From positions 7,626,001-7,690,000 of the forward strand of contig JAFEKR010000001.1 in assembly GCA_019022495.1 (NCBI GenBank): a stretch of DNA of 64,000 nucleotides, written 5' to 3'. Source of the stretch: Epichloe hybrida (Eukaryota; Ascomycota; Sordariomycetes; Hypocreales; Clavicipitaceae). The notes under the pieces are model-generated. The model made no database searches, was not told where the DNA came from, and saw nothing but the letters and a program-made list of their open reading frames with translations. The position numbers were made by a program, and so were the translations under genes. Positions 10,903-22,542 of the stretch are shown piece by piece (the stretch's first letter is position 1; each line of letters starts with the position of its first letter).

Positions 10903-12331
10903 ATGGGCATGGTACGTCCGATTCAGCATGGCTTTTCCCCTCTTCCGCGCCAATGACCGCCCGCGATGACCTCGGTCTCGGATGCGATTGAGCATCCTCA
11001 ACTAACCCCGGCTTCTTCGTGCAAGGGTCTCAAGCAACTCCTTGCACTCGTCGGCGGCATCGTGCCCGTCGTCGTCGGTGCAGCATGCGGCATGGACTAC
11101 ACCAAGAACGGCCTCGTCTGGGGCCACGCGACGCGCATGAACCAGATCCAGGTCACGGGCTCGCACAACAGCTACCATGTCGAGGCGTCCAGGGAGGAAA
11201 AGGCCATCATGGAGAGGCTCTCGCCCAGTGTGAGGGATCTATACTACGGACATGATAAGCTGGATGTGCAGTTGAAGGAGCAGCACGTGCGAAATCTAGA
11301 GTGAGCCAAGTGTTCCCCCCGGCCCCCTTTTTGCCTCCTCTTTCTGAACCCTCAACTCTCTCTCTCTCCCAAAGACTCGACGTCCTCGCCGATCCCCAAG
11401 GCGGTCTCTACGCCCGACCGCTGATCCGCAAACTCGGCAACCTCGCGTACCCGGATGATCCGGCCTACAACCGGTCCGGCACGAAAGTGCTGCACATCCC
11501 CGACCTGGACGTCAACACGGTATGCAGCACCTTTACCGGCTGCCTGGGCGTGATAAAGACGTGGATGGACGCGAACCCGAGGGCCGTGCCCCTCGCCATC
11601 ATGACCGAGTTCAAGCAGGCTGAGCCGCTGGGGGCGGCGCTCGGGGGCGCAAAGGCCGTGCCGTGGGACGACGCGCGGCTGCTGGACGGGCTGGACGGCG
11701 AGATCCGGTCCGTGTTTGGCGCGGAGCAGCTCATCACGCCCGACGACATTCGTCGCCCGGGGGCGACGCTCGAGGAGTCGGTGCTGAAGCACGGGTGGCC
11801 GAACCTGGACTCGGCGAGGGGCAGGATCTTTTTCCTCATGGACAATGCGCGCGACGATGCCGTCAATGCCAAGTATAGGGAGGGCAGGACGAATCTGGAG
11901 GGGAGGGTGCTGTTTACGAATTCCCTGCCGGGCAATGCCGAGTGTGCTTTTTAAAAGGCATGTTTTTTCTTTCTCCCTCCCACCCCCCCCCCCCCTTCTC
12001 TACTAATGTAAAGGGCGTCTAACAATGTGCAAAGCTCAACGACCCCGTCTCGGACGCGTACGTGGCCAACATACAGACACAGGTCAAGGCGGGCTACTGG
12101 GTGCGCACCATGGCCGACACGGCGCTCGAGACGGTCCGCAACTGCAGCACTTTGCAGCGGGACGGGGCCTTCAGGTCGGGCGCGCAGATTGTGTCGACCG
12201 ACTTTTTTGTCGAGGGTGCGAGCGAGCGGTACGGGGGGTGCAAGTACGTCGTTGAGCTGGGGGGTGGCAAGGTGGCGAGGTGCAACCCTGTTAATGGGCG
12301 GGAAGGATGCGTGGACGGGGAGTTGGAGTGA
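10903..12331 (+). CDS. Secreted Ca2+-dependent PI-PLC-like phosphodiesterase with in-frame stop
   Basis: TIM-barrel phosphodiesterase of the Ca2+-dependent phosphoinositide phospholipase C type. Exons: 10903-10911, 11026-11300, 11375-11957 and 12035-12331. The first splice gives a signal peptide (MGMGLKQLLALVGGIVPVVV). Motifs include GSHNSYH, the NLELDVLADPQGG metal/catalytic segment, VPLAIMTEFK, GRIFFLMDN and GAQIVSTDFF. The odd point is at the third junction. Only a GC-AG intron (11958-12034) keeps phase into LNDPVSDAYVANIQ, and that reading has TAA at 11952-11954 (codon 288 of 388). Without readthrough the product stops at 287 residues. A weak in-frame GT donor near 11908 could bypass it with loss of about 15 residues. 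So it may be a broken gene, a short form or an assembly error. Confidence 0.72.
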
Positions 12332-14617
12332 CGATGAAAAAAGTGTGTGTGTGTGTGTGAATGCCCGTGTCGTTGTGGATGGGATGCTTTAGGCAATCTC
12401 CTTGAGCGTGTTAGAGCTTGTGGAGTCACGTTAACCAGGGTCTGTATGTATCTCTAGTTTACTTTTATCTAATTGGATACATACAGTCCCCTGGTTAACG
12501 TGACTCCACAAGCTCTAACACGCTCAAGGAGATAGGGGCATTTTTTTTTCCTGTACGTACAACGTACGTAACCTTGATTTGTGTTGCTGTTTCCGCTGTT
12601 CCCGGGGTAATACATATAGCCAGACTATCCAATGGATCGCAGAGTCTTGGTATGGGTCTGGGTCTCGCCAGGGGTGGAATGCAACGTACATACTTCGTAC
12701 TCCGCACTTGCATACAAAAGCATGCGTGCATCACGATATCTTGCCATTGCCATGCCCCCCTCATGCGGGTTTGCCAAGCACCGAGTAAGACCTGGGTCAT
12801 TCCCGAAGAAGCCGTCCGAACAGCTCGTCCCAGTGTTTTGGTCTCGGCAAAAGATATAAGCAACTGGACTTTGTTGCGGCGGCTGGCACCGGCATCACGA
12901 AAAACGCCGATGCGGGACCGGAACAAAAAAACAAAAACAAAAAGGATTGGCAACTCCGTTGGGTCCGGACAGACACCCAAAAGACGGGTCGACGAGCACG
13001 GCTGGGAAGCTATCCTCCAGCTGCCCGAGGAAACCCCTCGATGCCATCATCCGTCCACGCGTCCTCCGAGTAAAGTAAACTAGCAGTTTGGCGCACTTGA
13101 CGACTTGTCCATTGAGATGACGGGACGCGCGTCCTTGTCTTCTGAGAGGGAGATGGCGGCGCCTTTTTATTAGGGAGGCACGTGCTACGGTGAACATGCA
13201 GGGCTTTGGCATGGTAGCCATCATGACGTCACCAGGAGGAAGCTTGTCGGTGAGCCAAGTGACTGACTGACCCGAGTCACCTGACAGATTCACGCACGGA
13301 CATGCTTGCGAATTGGCGTCTTGGCAACGAAGCGGTGTTGTCATCAACTATGTATGTACGGAAGTACGGACGTACGTACGGTGCGGCAATGGCATTCCAA
13401 TGGCCTGTATATTCATGTTTTTTTTTTGACCGGCCGAAAATTCCAGCCGAGAGACACGCATCATGAACGGGCAACTCGAAACTTTTCGGTAACCAATGAT
13501 GCTTCGCACTTGCAGACGCACATCTGGAATGCTGCTTGATGGATTCAACGATCAGACAATTGCCTGTACATAATTGTCCATTGTACGCTGCCCCACCACA
13601 TCATCTTCTGAGACAGATGAGAATTCTATATGCTTATTTGTCCAAGACATCATCGGTAGTAGGACTTTACGCCTAGCCGCTTGATTCTTTTACTCGAAAA
13701 AAGGCTTTATTTCCAAGCTCGAGGGATTGTGGAGAGGGGGAAGAAGGGGGGAGGGGGGCGTGTGGCCAACAGCGGAAGCGCAGTTCGAGTAAATATGTAA
13801 TGTCGAGTAGCAGACGCTACATGGAGCCAAATCTTAAGCGAAAGTCACGGACTTACGGAGTCGTAGTCACTATGGCTACTCGTTGTCGTCCGAAATCCAA
13901 GGTGCATGGTACGGACTTTTTAGAAAGTATATACGGGACCGTAGCGAGACCCACGCGATTCGTACATAGCCTTGTTTGGGCTTCGATGGTTTCTGGGTTA
14001 GAATCTAGCAGTAGATGGAAGGGCTTTCGAGCACTCGCCGACGTCTCTCTCTCTTTTCGTGCTCAACTGTCTGGATTCCCAACTCTTTTTTTTTTTTTTC
14101 CGCCTCTCCTCCCCATCAGATTTCTTCCTGTAACAAAACGCAACAAACAAGGTTTGTGTTTCTGCCCGATTTTGCCAGAATCCCCCCCGCCCTCACCTTT
14201 GCCCTCGGCTTGGCCTAATCCCGCTGTCCTGGGATCTTGCTTCGGCAGGCGAGAGAGATCCAGTCAGTACGGATTACAGCGACTTGTTTTTTTTTTTTTT
14301 GGGAAACACTTTCAGTTGACGACGCGTTGTATCGTGTTATCGTGTATCGTGTATCGTTGACCTGACTCCCTGCTTCTGCTACCAGCCACAGGCAAGCTGT
14401 CGTCACAGCTTCGTGACGAATTCGAGAGTTTTGCAAGGCGGGGATTCGGCATCTGCCACTCGGGTCACCGTTTCAGTCAATTTGTCCGCCAGCCTTGTCC
14501 GCCAAAGCCCTGGCCTCTGAAGCGCAAAGAGCCCCCCATTGCTTCTGTTTTTGGCGCAACGACCCCGAGGATATGACATAAAGTGAATTCTTTTGAGAAT
14601 TGTTAGCAGTTGGCATC
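12332..14617. other. 2.3 kb intergenic region, no gene seen
   Basis: Contains a GT-repeat at 12342-12359 directly after the PLC stop and a long hairpin at 12397-12532. There are also GTACGGA/GTACGTACG words near 13365-13382, T-runs near 14088 and 14287, and a short TATCGTG tandem at about 14328-14357. The open frames at 12574-13083 and 13800-14360 have no family resemblance and use low-complexity sequence, so I leave them out. Confidence 0.55.
12397..12532. repeat. Long near-perfect inverted repeat (hairpin)
   Basis: Bases 12397-12440 are the exact reverse complement of 12489-12532 (44 bp, no mismatch). Pairing continues inward with 12442-12452 against 12476-12486 (11 bp), separated by one unpaired base on the left and two on the right. 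The loop is about 23 nt (12453-12475). Total arm length is about 56 bp. It starts some 65 bp after the PI-PLC stop codon. It could be a MITE, a small-RNA precursor or part of a 3' UTR. No convincing target-site duplication was seen. Confidence 0.85.
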
Positions 14618-16038
14618 ATGGCAATGCCAGCTTCTTTCGACGACACTCCCGAGGGAGGATGGAAGGCAGCCAACGGCATTCCCATGCCTGATTTTGTAGA
14701 GCCTGTGGTGAGTAGATGAAATCTATTCATTTGCGGCTGTGCGCCTGCTTTTATATACTTCTTTCTCCGCCCCCCCCCCCCTTTAACTGACTTGCAATAA
14801 CAAAAATGAAATCCCAGCTTACCGTGACCGTGCTTCTGCTGGCCATGTTCTTCACTCGCAGAAAAGACTATTCAGTATTCAAGTCCAGAAGTCGATACCA
14901 ACCGATTCCAGATGAGGAGTCGCCCAGGAGCTCAGATGAGTTCGGCCATGTCTTATTTCGACGCCACCACGACCAACATGCCCCGAAATACCGCTTCTTT
15001 GGTCCCTGTCTGCGATTCACCACACCCAATTCGAGCAGGTTTGCGCAGAACCTCCACTCGCGCGTTCTGCAGAAGTTTCCGTTCCTGATCGAGATGTTCT
15101 ACTGGGGAGCCTGCTTCGGCGCATACCGATACACCAAGGTCCTGGCGCAGGCGGCGTATGGTGGCCAAAAAGGCATGTGGGATTCGGCCCAGCAGCACGG
15201 ATTGTCGATTCTCAATTTCGAGGCGCTGCTGTGGGGAGGCCATCATCGACAGGCACCCGAGAAGTGGCTCGAGTGGAGGATCCAACGCTGGTTCTTGCAC
15301 GGCGCCGAGTCGGGCGATTACCGAGCCTGGATCCTGTCGTTCCTCAACCGCGGATATGCCCTCGTGCATCTGCCGGGGACCGTCTCCTTCCTCGCCTACT
15401 ATTACTCCACGGCGTCGTCGCACGCGCGGTTCTGCACCGTTCGTCGGACCATGACGCTGACAAACTTCCTCGCCTTTGCCATATTCATCCTCGTCCCGAC
15501 CATGCCCCCGCGGCTGCTGCCCAAGGAGTTTGGCTTCGTGGACTCGGTCAGCCTGGAGGACGCCGAGTCGGTCTGGATGGGCGGCGATTTCGTCAATCTG
15601 CTCGCTGCCATGCCCAGCATGCATTTCGGGTACGCCTTCTGCATCGGGTGCACGTTTGTTGCGGAGAGCGGCGTGGTCAGGGGCCTGTTTACGTGGCCTG
15701 AGAAAATCACGATTCGACCGACGAAAATCGCGCAAGACGAAGACGACGACGATGACGACGACGACGAGCCGATCGAGCACCGTCGCGGCGCGTTTGCGAG
15801 GGCCGCCATGTTTGCCTTTGGCATCTGGTATCCGACGTGGATGCTCGTCACCATCGTCAGCACTGCCAACCACTATTTCCTGGATGCGTTCGCGGCCGTG
15901 TTCGTCGTCCTGGCAGGCTACATGCTTAATCGCGTGCTGTGCGTCTTCCTGCCCGTGGAAGACTACCTGCTGTGGATCTTGAGGCTCGAGAAGCCCGTTC
16001 CGACGACGGGGTGGAAGAAGAATCTGACAATCGTCTGA
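14618..16038 (+). CDS. PAP2-family integral membrane protein (Aur1/Ipt1-like)
   Basis: 436-residue polytopic membrane protein with the lipid phosphatase/phosphotransferase fold. Exons are 14618-14707 and 14818-16038 (phase 0, intron gtgagt...cccag). The first exon encodes a soluble MAMPASFDDTPEGGW leader. The three PAP2 motif regions are visible: VPTMPPRLLP, AMPSMHFGYAF (PSMH) and STANHYFLDAF (HxxxD with the catalytic-type His). This arrangement resembles the fungal PAP2_3 group containing inositol phosphorylceramide synthase-type enzymes, so a role in sphingolipid or phospholipid head-group transfer at internal membranes is likely but not proven. An acidic loop with nine Asp/Glu in a row lies just before the last membrane pair. 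The intron has a 12-C run. Confidence 0.82.
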
Positions 16039-17066
16039 GGGACGGATGTCTAATATATTATGTTACACGAAGAATTATTCGTCAGGCTTGCATAAGCTTA
16101 CTCCACCCTCCCCTCCTTGACTACGGATCCCCCTTTCGGCTGGGGGGTGTGAGATTCGGCGTTGGTCGGGGGGCATCCCATGTCTTCTTTTGTCATCAGC
16201 AACGCGCGCCACCCACCAACAACTCCTGTTGGTCGTGTGGCAGCTGATCTTGCATAGGCGCGCGCGGGTTGAGACACGAATGCTGCCTGCCAGTCAGCGC
16301 GGATGGATGGCCCTGGCAAGGGCTGCGCATAATTTAAATGATTTTAATTTAAAAAGGGTTATGGCTTAATCGGTAAAGCATGCTGCTCACCATTACTGTA
16401 TCTATTGTATATACACAATCCTTCAATTTCACCATGTATTTAAACCACTATAATGAGCTGTCAATACGGATATTGGTGTCTGATTGCCATGGCGAGTTGT
16501 TTTGGGCCATGAATAGGCGAAAGCTGCCTCAGAATGGCCGGCCGAAAGCGTCGATGAGCGGACGCAAAGGTAATCTTTCTTCGGTGGTGGGAGGCATGCG
16601 ATAACCAAAGGAAGTGGGGCGTGGCACGATGAATGGTTTTCCTGTCTTGCGATCCGTAAAGCAGCAACTTTTTTGTGCCTTTCAAGAAAAACAAAGAACG
16701 GAGTATTGCTATTCGCGCGACTTGTCCGACTTTTTCTAGGAAGTGCTACACAATACGGATCCGTGTCGTGCAAGCTTATCTACAAGCTGTCGCTCCCCAC
16801 CAACCAGCGTTCGAGGTGCAGCCTAGCCCGCGTGCATCGTGTGACTCAAGTGGGGTCATGGCCGCGGCTGTCCTTTCCTTCTTCTAACCACCGGTTTACG
16901 GTTTCGGCTACATGGATGGCGTCAAATGCAGCTGTGAAGCCTGTGTGATGCCAATAAAGCCAAGCTTGTTCCCCCGTCCCAGCCATCCTGGTCACGAACA
17001 CGTTCTTGATTGCGTTCAATTTTCGGCTTCACCGACATTACTCCGTAGAGGTGGCATCTCGTGTCC
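16039..17066. other. Intergenic region upstream of the aminopeptidase gene
   Basis: About 1 kb with a short AT-rich stretch (16329-16352) and no supported gene. A TACTCCGTA word lies at 17039-17047, twenty bases before the aminopeptidase ATG and so probably in its leader or core promoter. Confidence 0.55.
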
Positions 17067-18730
17067 ATGGCAAAGCTGTCTCTTGTCGTGCTTGCCGCCA
17101 GTGCGGCGGCGCTCCTGATTCCGGATCAGCAACCGCTCAACCACCCCGAGCTGCAGATGCCCATCAGAAGACCGAGCGAAGACGATGATTCCAAGCCATT
17201 TGTCAACACCGAGGGCTTGCAGGATCGAATAAAGATTGGTAGCTTGTGGAAGCGCGCCGAGAAGTTGTACGAGATTGCGCAGAAGGGAGAGGAAGAGTAT
17301 GGCCATCCCACCAGGGTGATTGGCAGCAAAGGTGTGCATCTCTGAGCGTGCGGATCGTGTACGAATCGCTAACCCTGAAACTATGCAGGCCACCTTGCAA
17401 CGATTGACTACATCAGGTCGGAGCTTGCTGCCCTGGGCGGATACTACAACGTGTCTCAGCAAACCTTTGGCGCCGTGTCGGGCAGTGTGCGCGAATTCCG
17501 GCTGACGATAGGGTCTCATGTCCCCAACACGACTACCACAATGGGCCTGACGCCGCCCACGGCCCGCAAGGAGCCCGTGTTTGGAGACTTGATCCTCGTG
17601 GACAACGTAGGGTGCAAGAAGTCGGATTATCCGTCTGCTGTCAAGGGCAACATTGCCTTTGTCAAGCGCGGCGAGTGCTCCTTTGGAGTCAAATCACTGC
17701 TCGCTGGCCAAGCTGGTGCCGTCGCAGCCGTAATTTACAACACCGACCCGGAGGAGATTCACGGCACTCTTGGAACGCCATCCAAGAAACAGGTTGCTAC
17801 TTTTGGACTGGGCGGGAAGGAAGGCTCGGAGTACGCTGAGCTACTGTCCAGGGGGAAAGTCCTTTCTGCATCAGCATACATTGATTCCACCGTCAATACG
17901 ATCAAGACGAACAACGTTATTGCGCAGAGTACCTCTGGGGATCCCAACAACTGCGTGATGCTCGGCGGCCACAGCGACTCTGTCGCCGAAGGCCCTGGTA
18001 TCAACGACGACGGCTCCGGCTCCCTGTCTGTGCTGGAGGTAGCCGTCCAACTGGCACGCTACCGCATCAAGAACTGCGTGCGCTTCGCCTGGTGGTCCGC
18101 CGAAGAGGAAGGTCTGCTGGGATCTGATCACTACGTCGCGTCTCTCTCCGGCGAGGAGAATCTAAAGGTCCGCCTCTTCATGGACTACGACATGATGGCC
18201 AGCCCCAACTTTGCCTACCAGGTCTACAATGCGACGGACGATTCTAGTCCCGCTGGCTCACAGGCTCTCAGAGACCTGTACATCAACTGGTACAAGGACC
18301 ACGGATTGAATCACACTCTCGTGCCGTTCGATGGACGCAGCGACTACGACGGCTTCATCAAGGGCGGCATTCCCGCTGGTGGCATCGCCACGGGTGCAGA
18401 AGGCGTCAAGACCAAGGAAGAAGAGGCCATGTTTGGAGGCGAGGCCGGCAAGTGGTATGATGAGAACTATCATCAGATTGGGGATGATCTGAGCAATCTG
18501 AACTTGACGTCCTGGGAGGTCAATACCAAGGTGAGTTGGACTTTACTCGCTCTCTTTGACTTTTGTCGACATTGGATGAAAGCAGCCTTGCTGACAAATA
18601 ATCCTAGTTGATCGCCCATTCGGTTGCTACCTACGCTGCCTCATTGGAAGGTTTTCCCAAGAGGAGCAAGCAGCTTGGAGTGCAGAGCTCTCCGCAGCGG
18701 AAGTATCATGGGAAGAAACTGGTCATGTAA
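17067..18730 (+). CDS. Secreted M28 aminopeptidase with PA domain (Lap2/aminopeptidase Y-like)
   Basis: Zinc aminopeptidase for extracellular or vacuolar peptide digestion, 509 residues. Exons: 17067-17331, 17389-18530 and 18608-18730. A signal peptide (MAKLSLVVLAASAAALLIP) precedes a propeptide-like stretch. A PA domain (about residues 130-240, VDNVGCKKSDYP to NTDPEEIHGTLG) is inserted before the M28 catalytic domain. Metal ligands and catalytic residues are visible: His in GGHSDSV (~282), Asp in GINDDGSG (~294), Glu pair in AEEEGLLGS (~325), Asp in FMDYDMM (~352) and His in YHQIGDD (~448). Cys residues and several N-glycosylation sites fit secretion. The ATG at 17067 follows a TCC context; a GTG six bases upstream is not used. 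The final exon is small but in phase. Confidence 0.92.
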
Positions 18731-21700
18731 TTAGCCGCATATGCTTGGTTGCATCTTTTGGGAAAGTATGGACTGGGGGAATGCCGGTTGAGTTATGCAC
18801 AGGTTTTGTGATGTTCCAACACTCGAGTTTTGTCCTATTTCTTTCTCTCTAATTTTTTTTTTTTTTAATGATGCATGCACTCGCACCTAGACTTGTTGTG
18901 AACAGAGGACAGGCATGATGATGCAATGTTGGGTTTCAGGAGACGTCATGGCAGGTATCCGCCGAAGCTAGTCCGTAGGTCGGGCTTGGTCGATCTCATC
19001 GGCGGTGTCTTGTAATATATTATACAAAGGACAGAAAAAATAATCATAGTGACTTGTTTCATTATACAAAGGACAGACCTAAAAAGGCATCGGGACTTGC
19101 ATAATAAACACATGAAGACATGTGCACTCACTGCATGATGCCTGGCCGGGATCCCAACGTCCGTCCCCCTCCCTATCGTGTCGTCCGTCCCACGCGAGCT
19201 ACATTCCGCAAAGGGAAATCACCTCAAACATGGCGACGATGGAGAAAACAAGTCACGGACGCGGAGACGGCCAGAGGATTGTGCTTCTACGGCATCATAT
19301 GTCCCGTTCTGCAGTCCCTGTCTAGTTGATCTGTGGTGTTGGCAAAAGGCTCCTGATGGACCATATGCTCGAGAGAAAGCGTAACTTGACGAGAGGACGA
19401 GAGGACGAGTTATGAAAGCCGTACGGTTAGGGTTGGGGTTACAGGAGGAAAATTCCGCATCTACAACAACAACAACCCAGGCTGTGATGATGTTTCAGTT
19501 GCATCGGCTGCCTGTGTAGCCCTCCAACCCCTCGTGGATCACTCGGGAAAAGGGGAATGCCTCCCTGCTGCGTACTGGCCTCGTGATTACTTGAGTTTAC
19601 GTTTTGGGAGAATCAACAGCTTGCCGCATCGCCGCATCGTGTGGCATCCTGTTTGCAACGCTACGCGCCATTCAGCCTGGACCGGAAAACTTGTGACTCA
19701 GAAGAACGCCTGTAGGTTTTGCTTCCAAGGGTTCTCTTTTCCTGGGCCGAGAAGGCGGCCGTCAAGACTTTACTCTCCCCACACAAATCCCCCCCCCCCC
19801 TTCCACCCCCTTTGATGAGCGAGAGCGTCTTTGGCATCCAGGAATTGTCTCCGACGAGTGCCTGTGTTTCGCGAGCGGCCCGGCCCCGCCATGCAATGAT
19901 ACCTCTTGTCCCCTCTTGATGACGAGAATGCGATGTGCACGAGAATTGCACGGATTGTGAAAGGCGCCGACGGCATCTACGACTTCGAGGTTAAGTTAGC
20001 GATGAGCACAGGGATCTCCGGTTTGGAGAAGCCTGGTTCGAACTAAGGATCCCCCCCCCCCCTTCGGCCCTCGGATCGGGGGGCTCTCCCTTGGAATTTG
20101 TCTTCGAGTCGCTCTGACAATTGATTCCTATACCTAGCCCCCGAGCCTTGGGGGCGCGGCAACAACGTTGTTTACACTCGACCAATTGGCGACGCTGCAA
20201 TTCAAAGCAGGCTAGCCAAGGACGGACAAAGGCAAAAATACGTCAAATCGACGAAATCGATAAAAAAAAAAAAAAAAAAAAAAAAGTGGCACACGAGTCG
20301 TCTGGCGGAACTCGAATTGGCGTTCCGACGAACTGTTGTGGTAATTACTGGGGGCCAGGCCCGACCCGCCTCTAGACGCGCCGGATCGAGAACCAGCCGA
20401 CAGGTTTAACTCTCGGAAGACGCTCGATCCGGGGCCCCACCTGCGCCTTGTGCAAGTTTGTTTCAAAAGTCTAGATGCTTGCTAAAAGACTGTCCATGAT
20501 TGGCTAAGAGCCCCTTTGCCACCCCACCCCCTGTCATTGCCCCGGGTAGGCAGGGGTAACACTTTATCGTGAACCGTGGTTGGCTGGCTGGGTGGGGCCG
20601 TTTCTTTTCTCGATGCCGGTGTTGTGGGGTGGGGACGACGGGATCGCTGGCAGGGATTTATTTGTTGTGACAAGGACCAAGTTTTCCGCCATCAACTTCG
20701 GGCAAATTTCAGAGACAAGGAATCTCAATCTCTTTTTTTTTTGATCCTCCCAGACCTCCCCCGGTCCACCCGGCAGTCCACTGCGCGTGAAGCGGAGAAG
20801 GCAAATGAAACCCGGGGAAAGGAAGGGGAGGAAAGGCATAAGAAGACAAAAGCAGAACTTTGCCCATGCAAAGACGCTACGGACTTGGTTCCCGTCCGGA
20901 TGGAGCGAAAAAAAAAAAACCCCCAAGGGCCAGCATGCATGTGCATGCATGATGATGTCCATGTCATCATCATAGCCACTTCCTCTCCAACGCCCCTGCC
21001 GAAACTCAACATGTACATTTCTTTTCTTCGAATCAGGACGCATGTGTTTGCATCAGCTTTCTCACTTCGGCATGGTCCATGTCCTCCGGATTGGGCCAAC
21101 CGGGCTGGCCACAACGGAGCGGCGCCAAAGCTTTGTGTGTGTGTGTGTGTGTGTGCTGGGGGGCGACGGGTGTGCATAGAAAAAGCCTCTTTGCATTTGT
21201 GCATGTTGATGCTCCGTAACAATAGTACTGGCTGGTATACCTGGGTTGAAATGACTGGCTTCTCGGGTATTCACCGATCAGCATGAACTTGCCTGCACCA
21301 TTCCAGATCTCGCGAACTTGGCAGATAGATACTCGGTTCGTTCCAAGCAACGACCAGCGGCAGGCTCGCACTCTGTATTTGTCCGTTGTATTACGCAAAA
21401 ATCCATGTTCAAAGACATCCGCCAAGAGGTTTTTTTTTTTTTTGGGAGACGCTACTCCGCCGTCTGGTTGTTCTCCATCAATTCCATTTCCCCGGGCCCC
21501 CAAATTTGCCCAACCCACACTCGGAGCTTCGTCCAGCCGTATATCTCATTACCCGTCCAAGACAAGCAATAGTTGGTTCCTGAAAGGGGAATGGCTTGGA
21601 AATGATGGGCACGCCTCCTCCTCGTGAATAAGTTGGCCGGCTCTTGCTGCTCTGTTCCCTTCGTCCCTCACGAATCCCTCTTTCTCTTACATTCAGCCTC

Positions 21701-21806
21701 ACTGTACATCGAGGAGAGCATCATCCATAATAATCATAATCATCTTCGTCCACCAAGTTCAGTTTCTGCCCACCTCAAACCACACCCATTCCGAATCACT
21801 CTCATC
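18731..21806. other. 3.1 kb gene-free region
   Basis: No supported gene. It contains a 17-bp direct repeat (attatacaaaggacaga) at 19019 and 19061, a short GAGGACGA tandem near 19392, 12-C runs at 19789-19800 and 20051-20062, a 24-A run at 20262-20285 and a GT-repeat near 21137. The long frames on both strands between 20560 and 21290 are low-complexity shadows of each other. The last 200 bp are pyrimidine-rich and probably the promoter and leader of the next gene. Confidence 0.6.
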
Positions 21807-22511
21807 ATGCGTTTCAGCAACGTCGTCCTGGCTGCCGCCGCTGGCACTGCCGTCAACGCTCAGCGTCCCCAGAATGAACCCATCTGCGACTACTATGTCA
21901 AGGCTCTGTTGAAGAACAACACCGCCGAGAACCAGGCCACCTTGTTGACATTGCTCGTCAACACCGTCGTCATTGGCAACTGTACGTCCCCCCCCCCCCC
22001 CCCTCCCCCAGTTTGCCCATTGATTCTATCAAAGACAAGCCTCCTAACAGTAGCCACTACAGACACCATGCCCAATGTTGGCGTCAAGGTTCCCGGTATC
22101 CTCGCCCCCGGTGAAATCGACGGCAAGCAGGTCAACCTGGCCCCCTACTTCAACGGTGCTCTTGCATCCTCCAACACTGGCGGCAAATCTGGATCCTCTG
22201 TCAACTTCTTGGATGGCGGTGGTGCTGAGCCCCTGAAGAACAACAAGCCTGCCAACGACAACAGCAGCAAGCAATAGTACGTCTTGGCCGCTCGCTCGAG
22301 TCCCCATCTCGAGATCAGATCATGGTGGAAGATGTGTGACGACTAACCCGCGTGTACTCACTCTAGCTTCCTGCTCACCCACCTGTACCAGTACTTCGGC
22401 TCCCTGCTCGGCTGCTCCATGCAGGGCATGTCTGGCTTTGATGCTTACAAGGGCCACGCCTCCATGTACGAGGTAAGTTTTTGCGTCGAAACAAACACCA
22501 TCTCCCCACGT

Positions 22512-22542
<31 letters not shown>

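Noticed and set aside
12391..12540. Hairpin as a rho-independent terminator
   Set aside because: The arms are too long and the context is a eukaryotic nuclear gene; intrinsic terminators do not apply.
12574..13083. Overlapping 160-170-codon frames on both strands
   Set aside because: Antisense pairs with low-complexity Lys/Phe runs and no family resemblance.
13800..14360. 186-codon plus-strand frame
   Set aside because: Composed of T-run-encoded Phe stretches and no recognisable domain.
14953..15873. 306-codon minus-strand frame
   Set aside because: Antisense shadow of the PAP2 membrane protein; no motifs of its own.
19426..19444. TTAGGGTTGGGGTTA telomere-like sequence
   Set aside because: Only about two degenerate units; far too short for an interstitial telomere tract.
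20010..20050. Possible tRNA: GGTTCGAAC B-box-like word
   Set aside because: The flanking T-stem does not pair properly and no anticodon arm or acceptor stem could be folded around it.
20564..21286. Long frames on both strands (up to 236 codons)
   Set aside because: Mutually antisense, with homopolymer-derived residues; no splice-consistent gene could be built.
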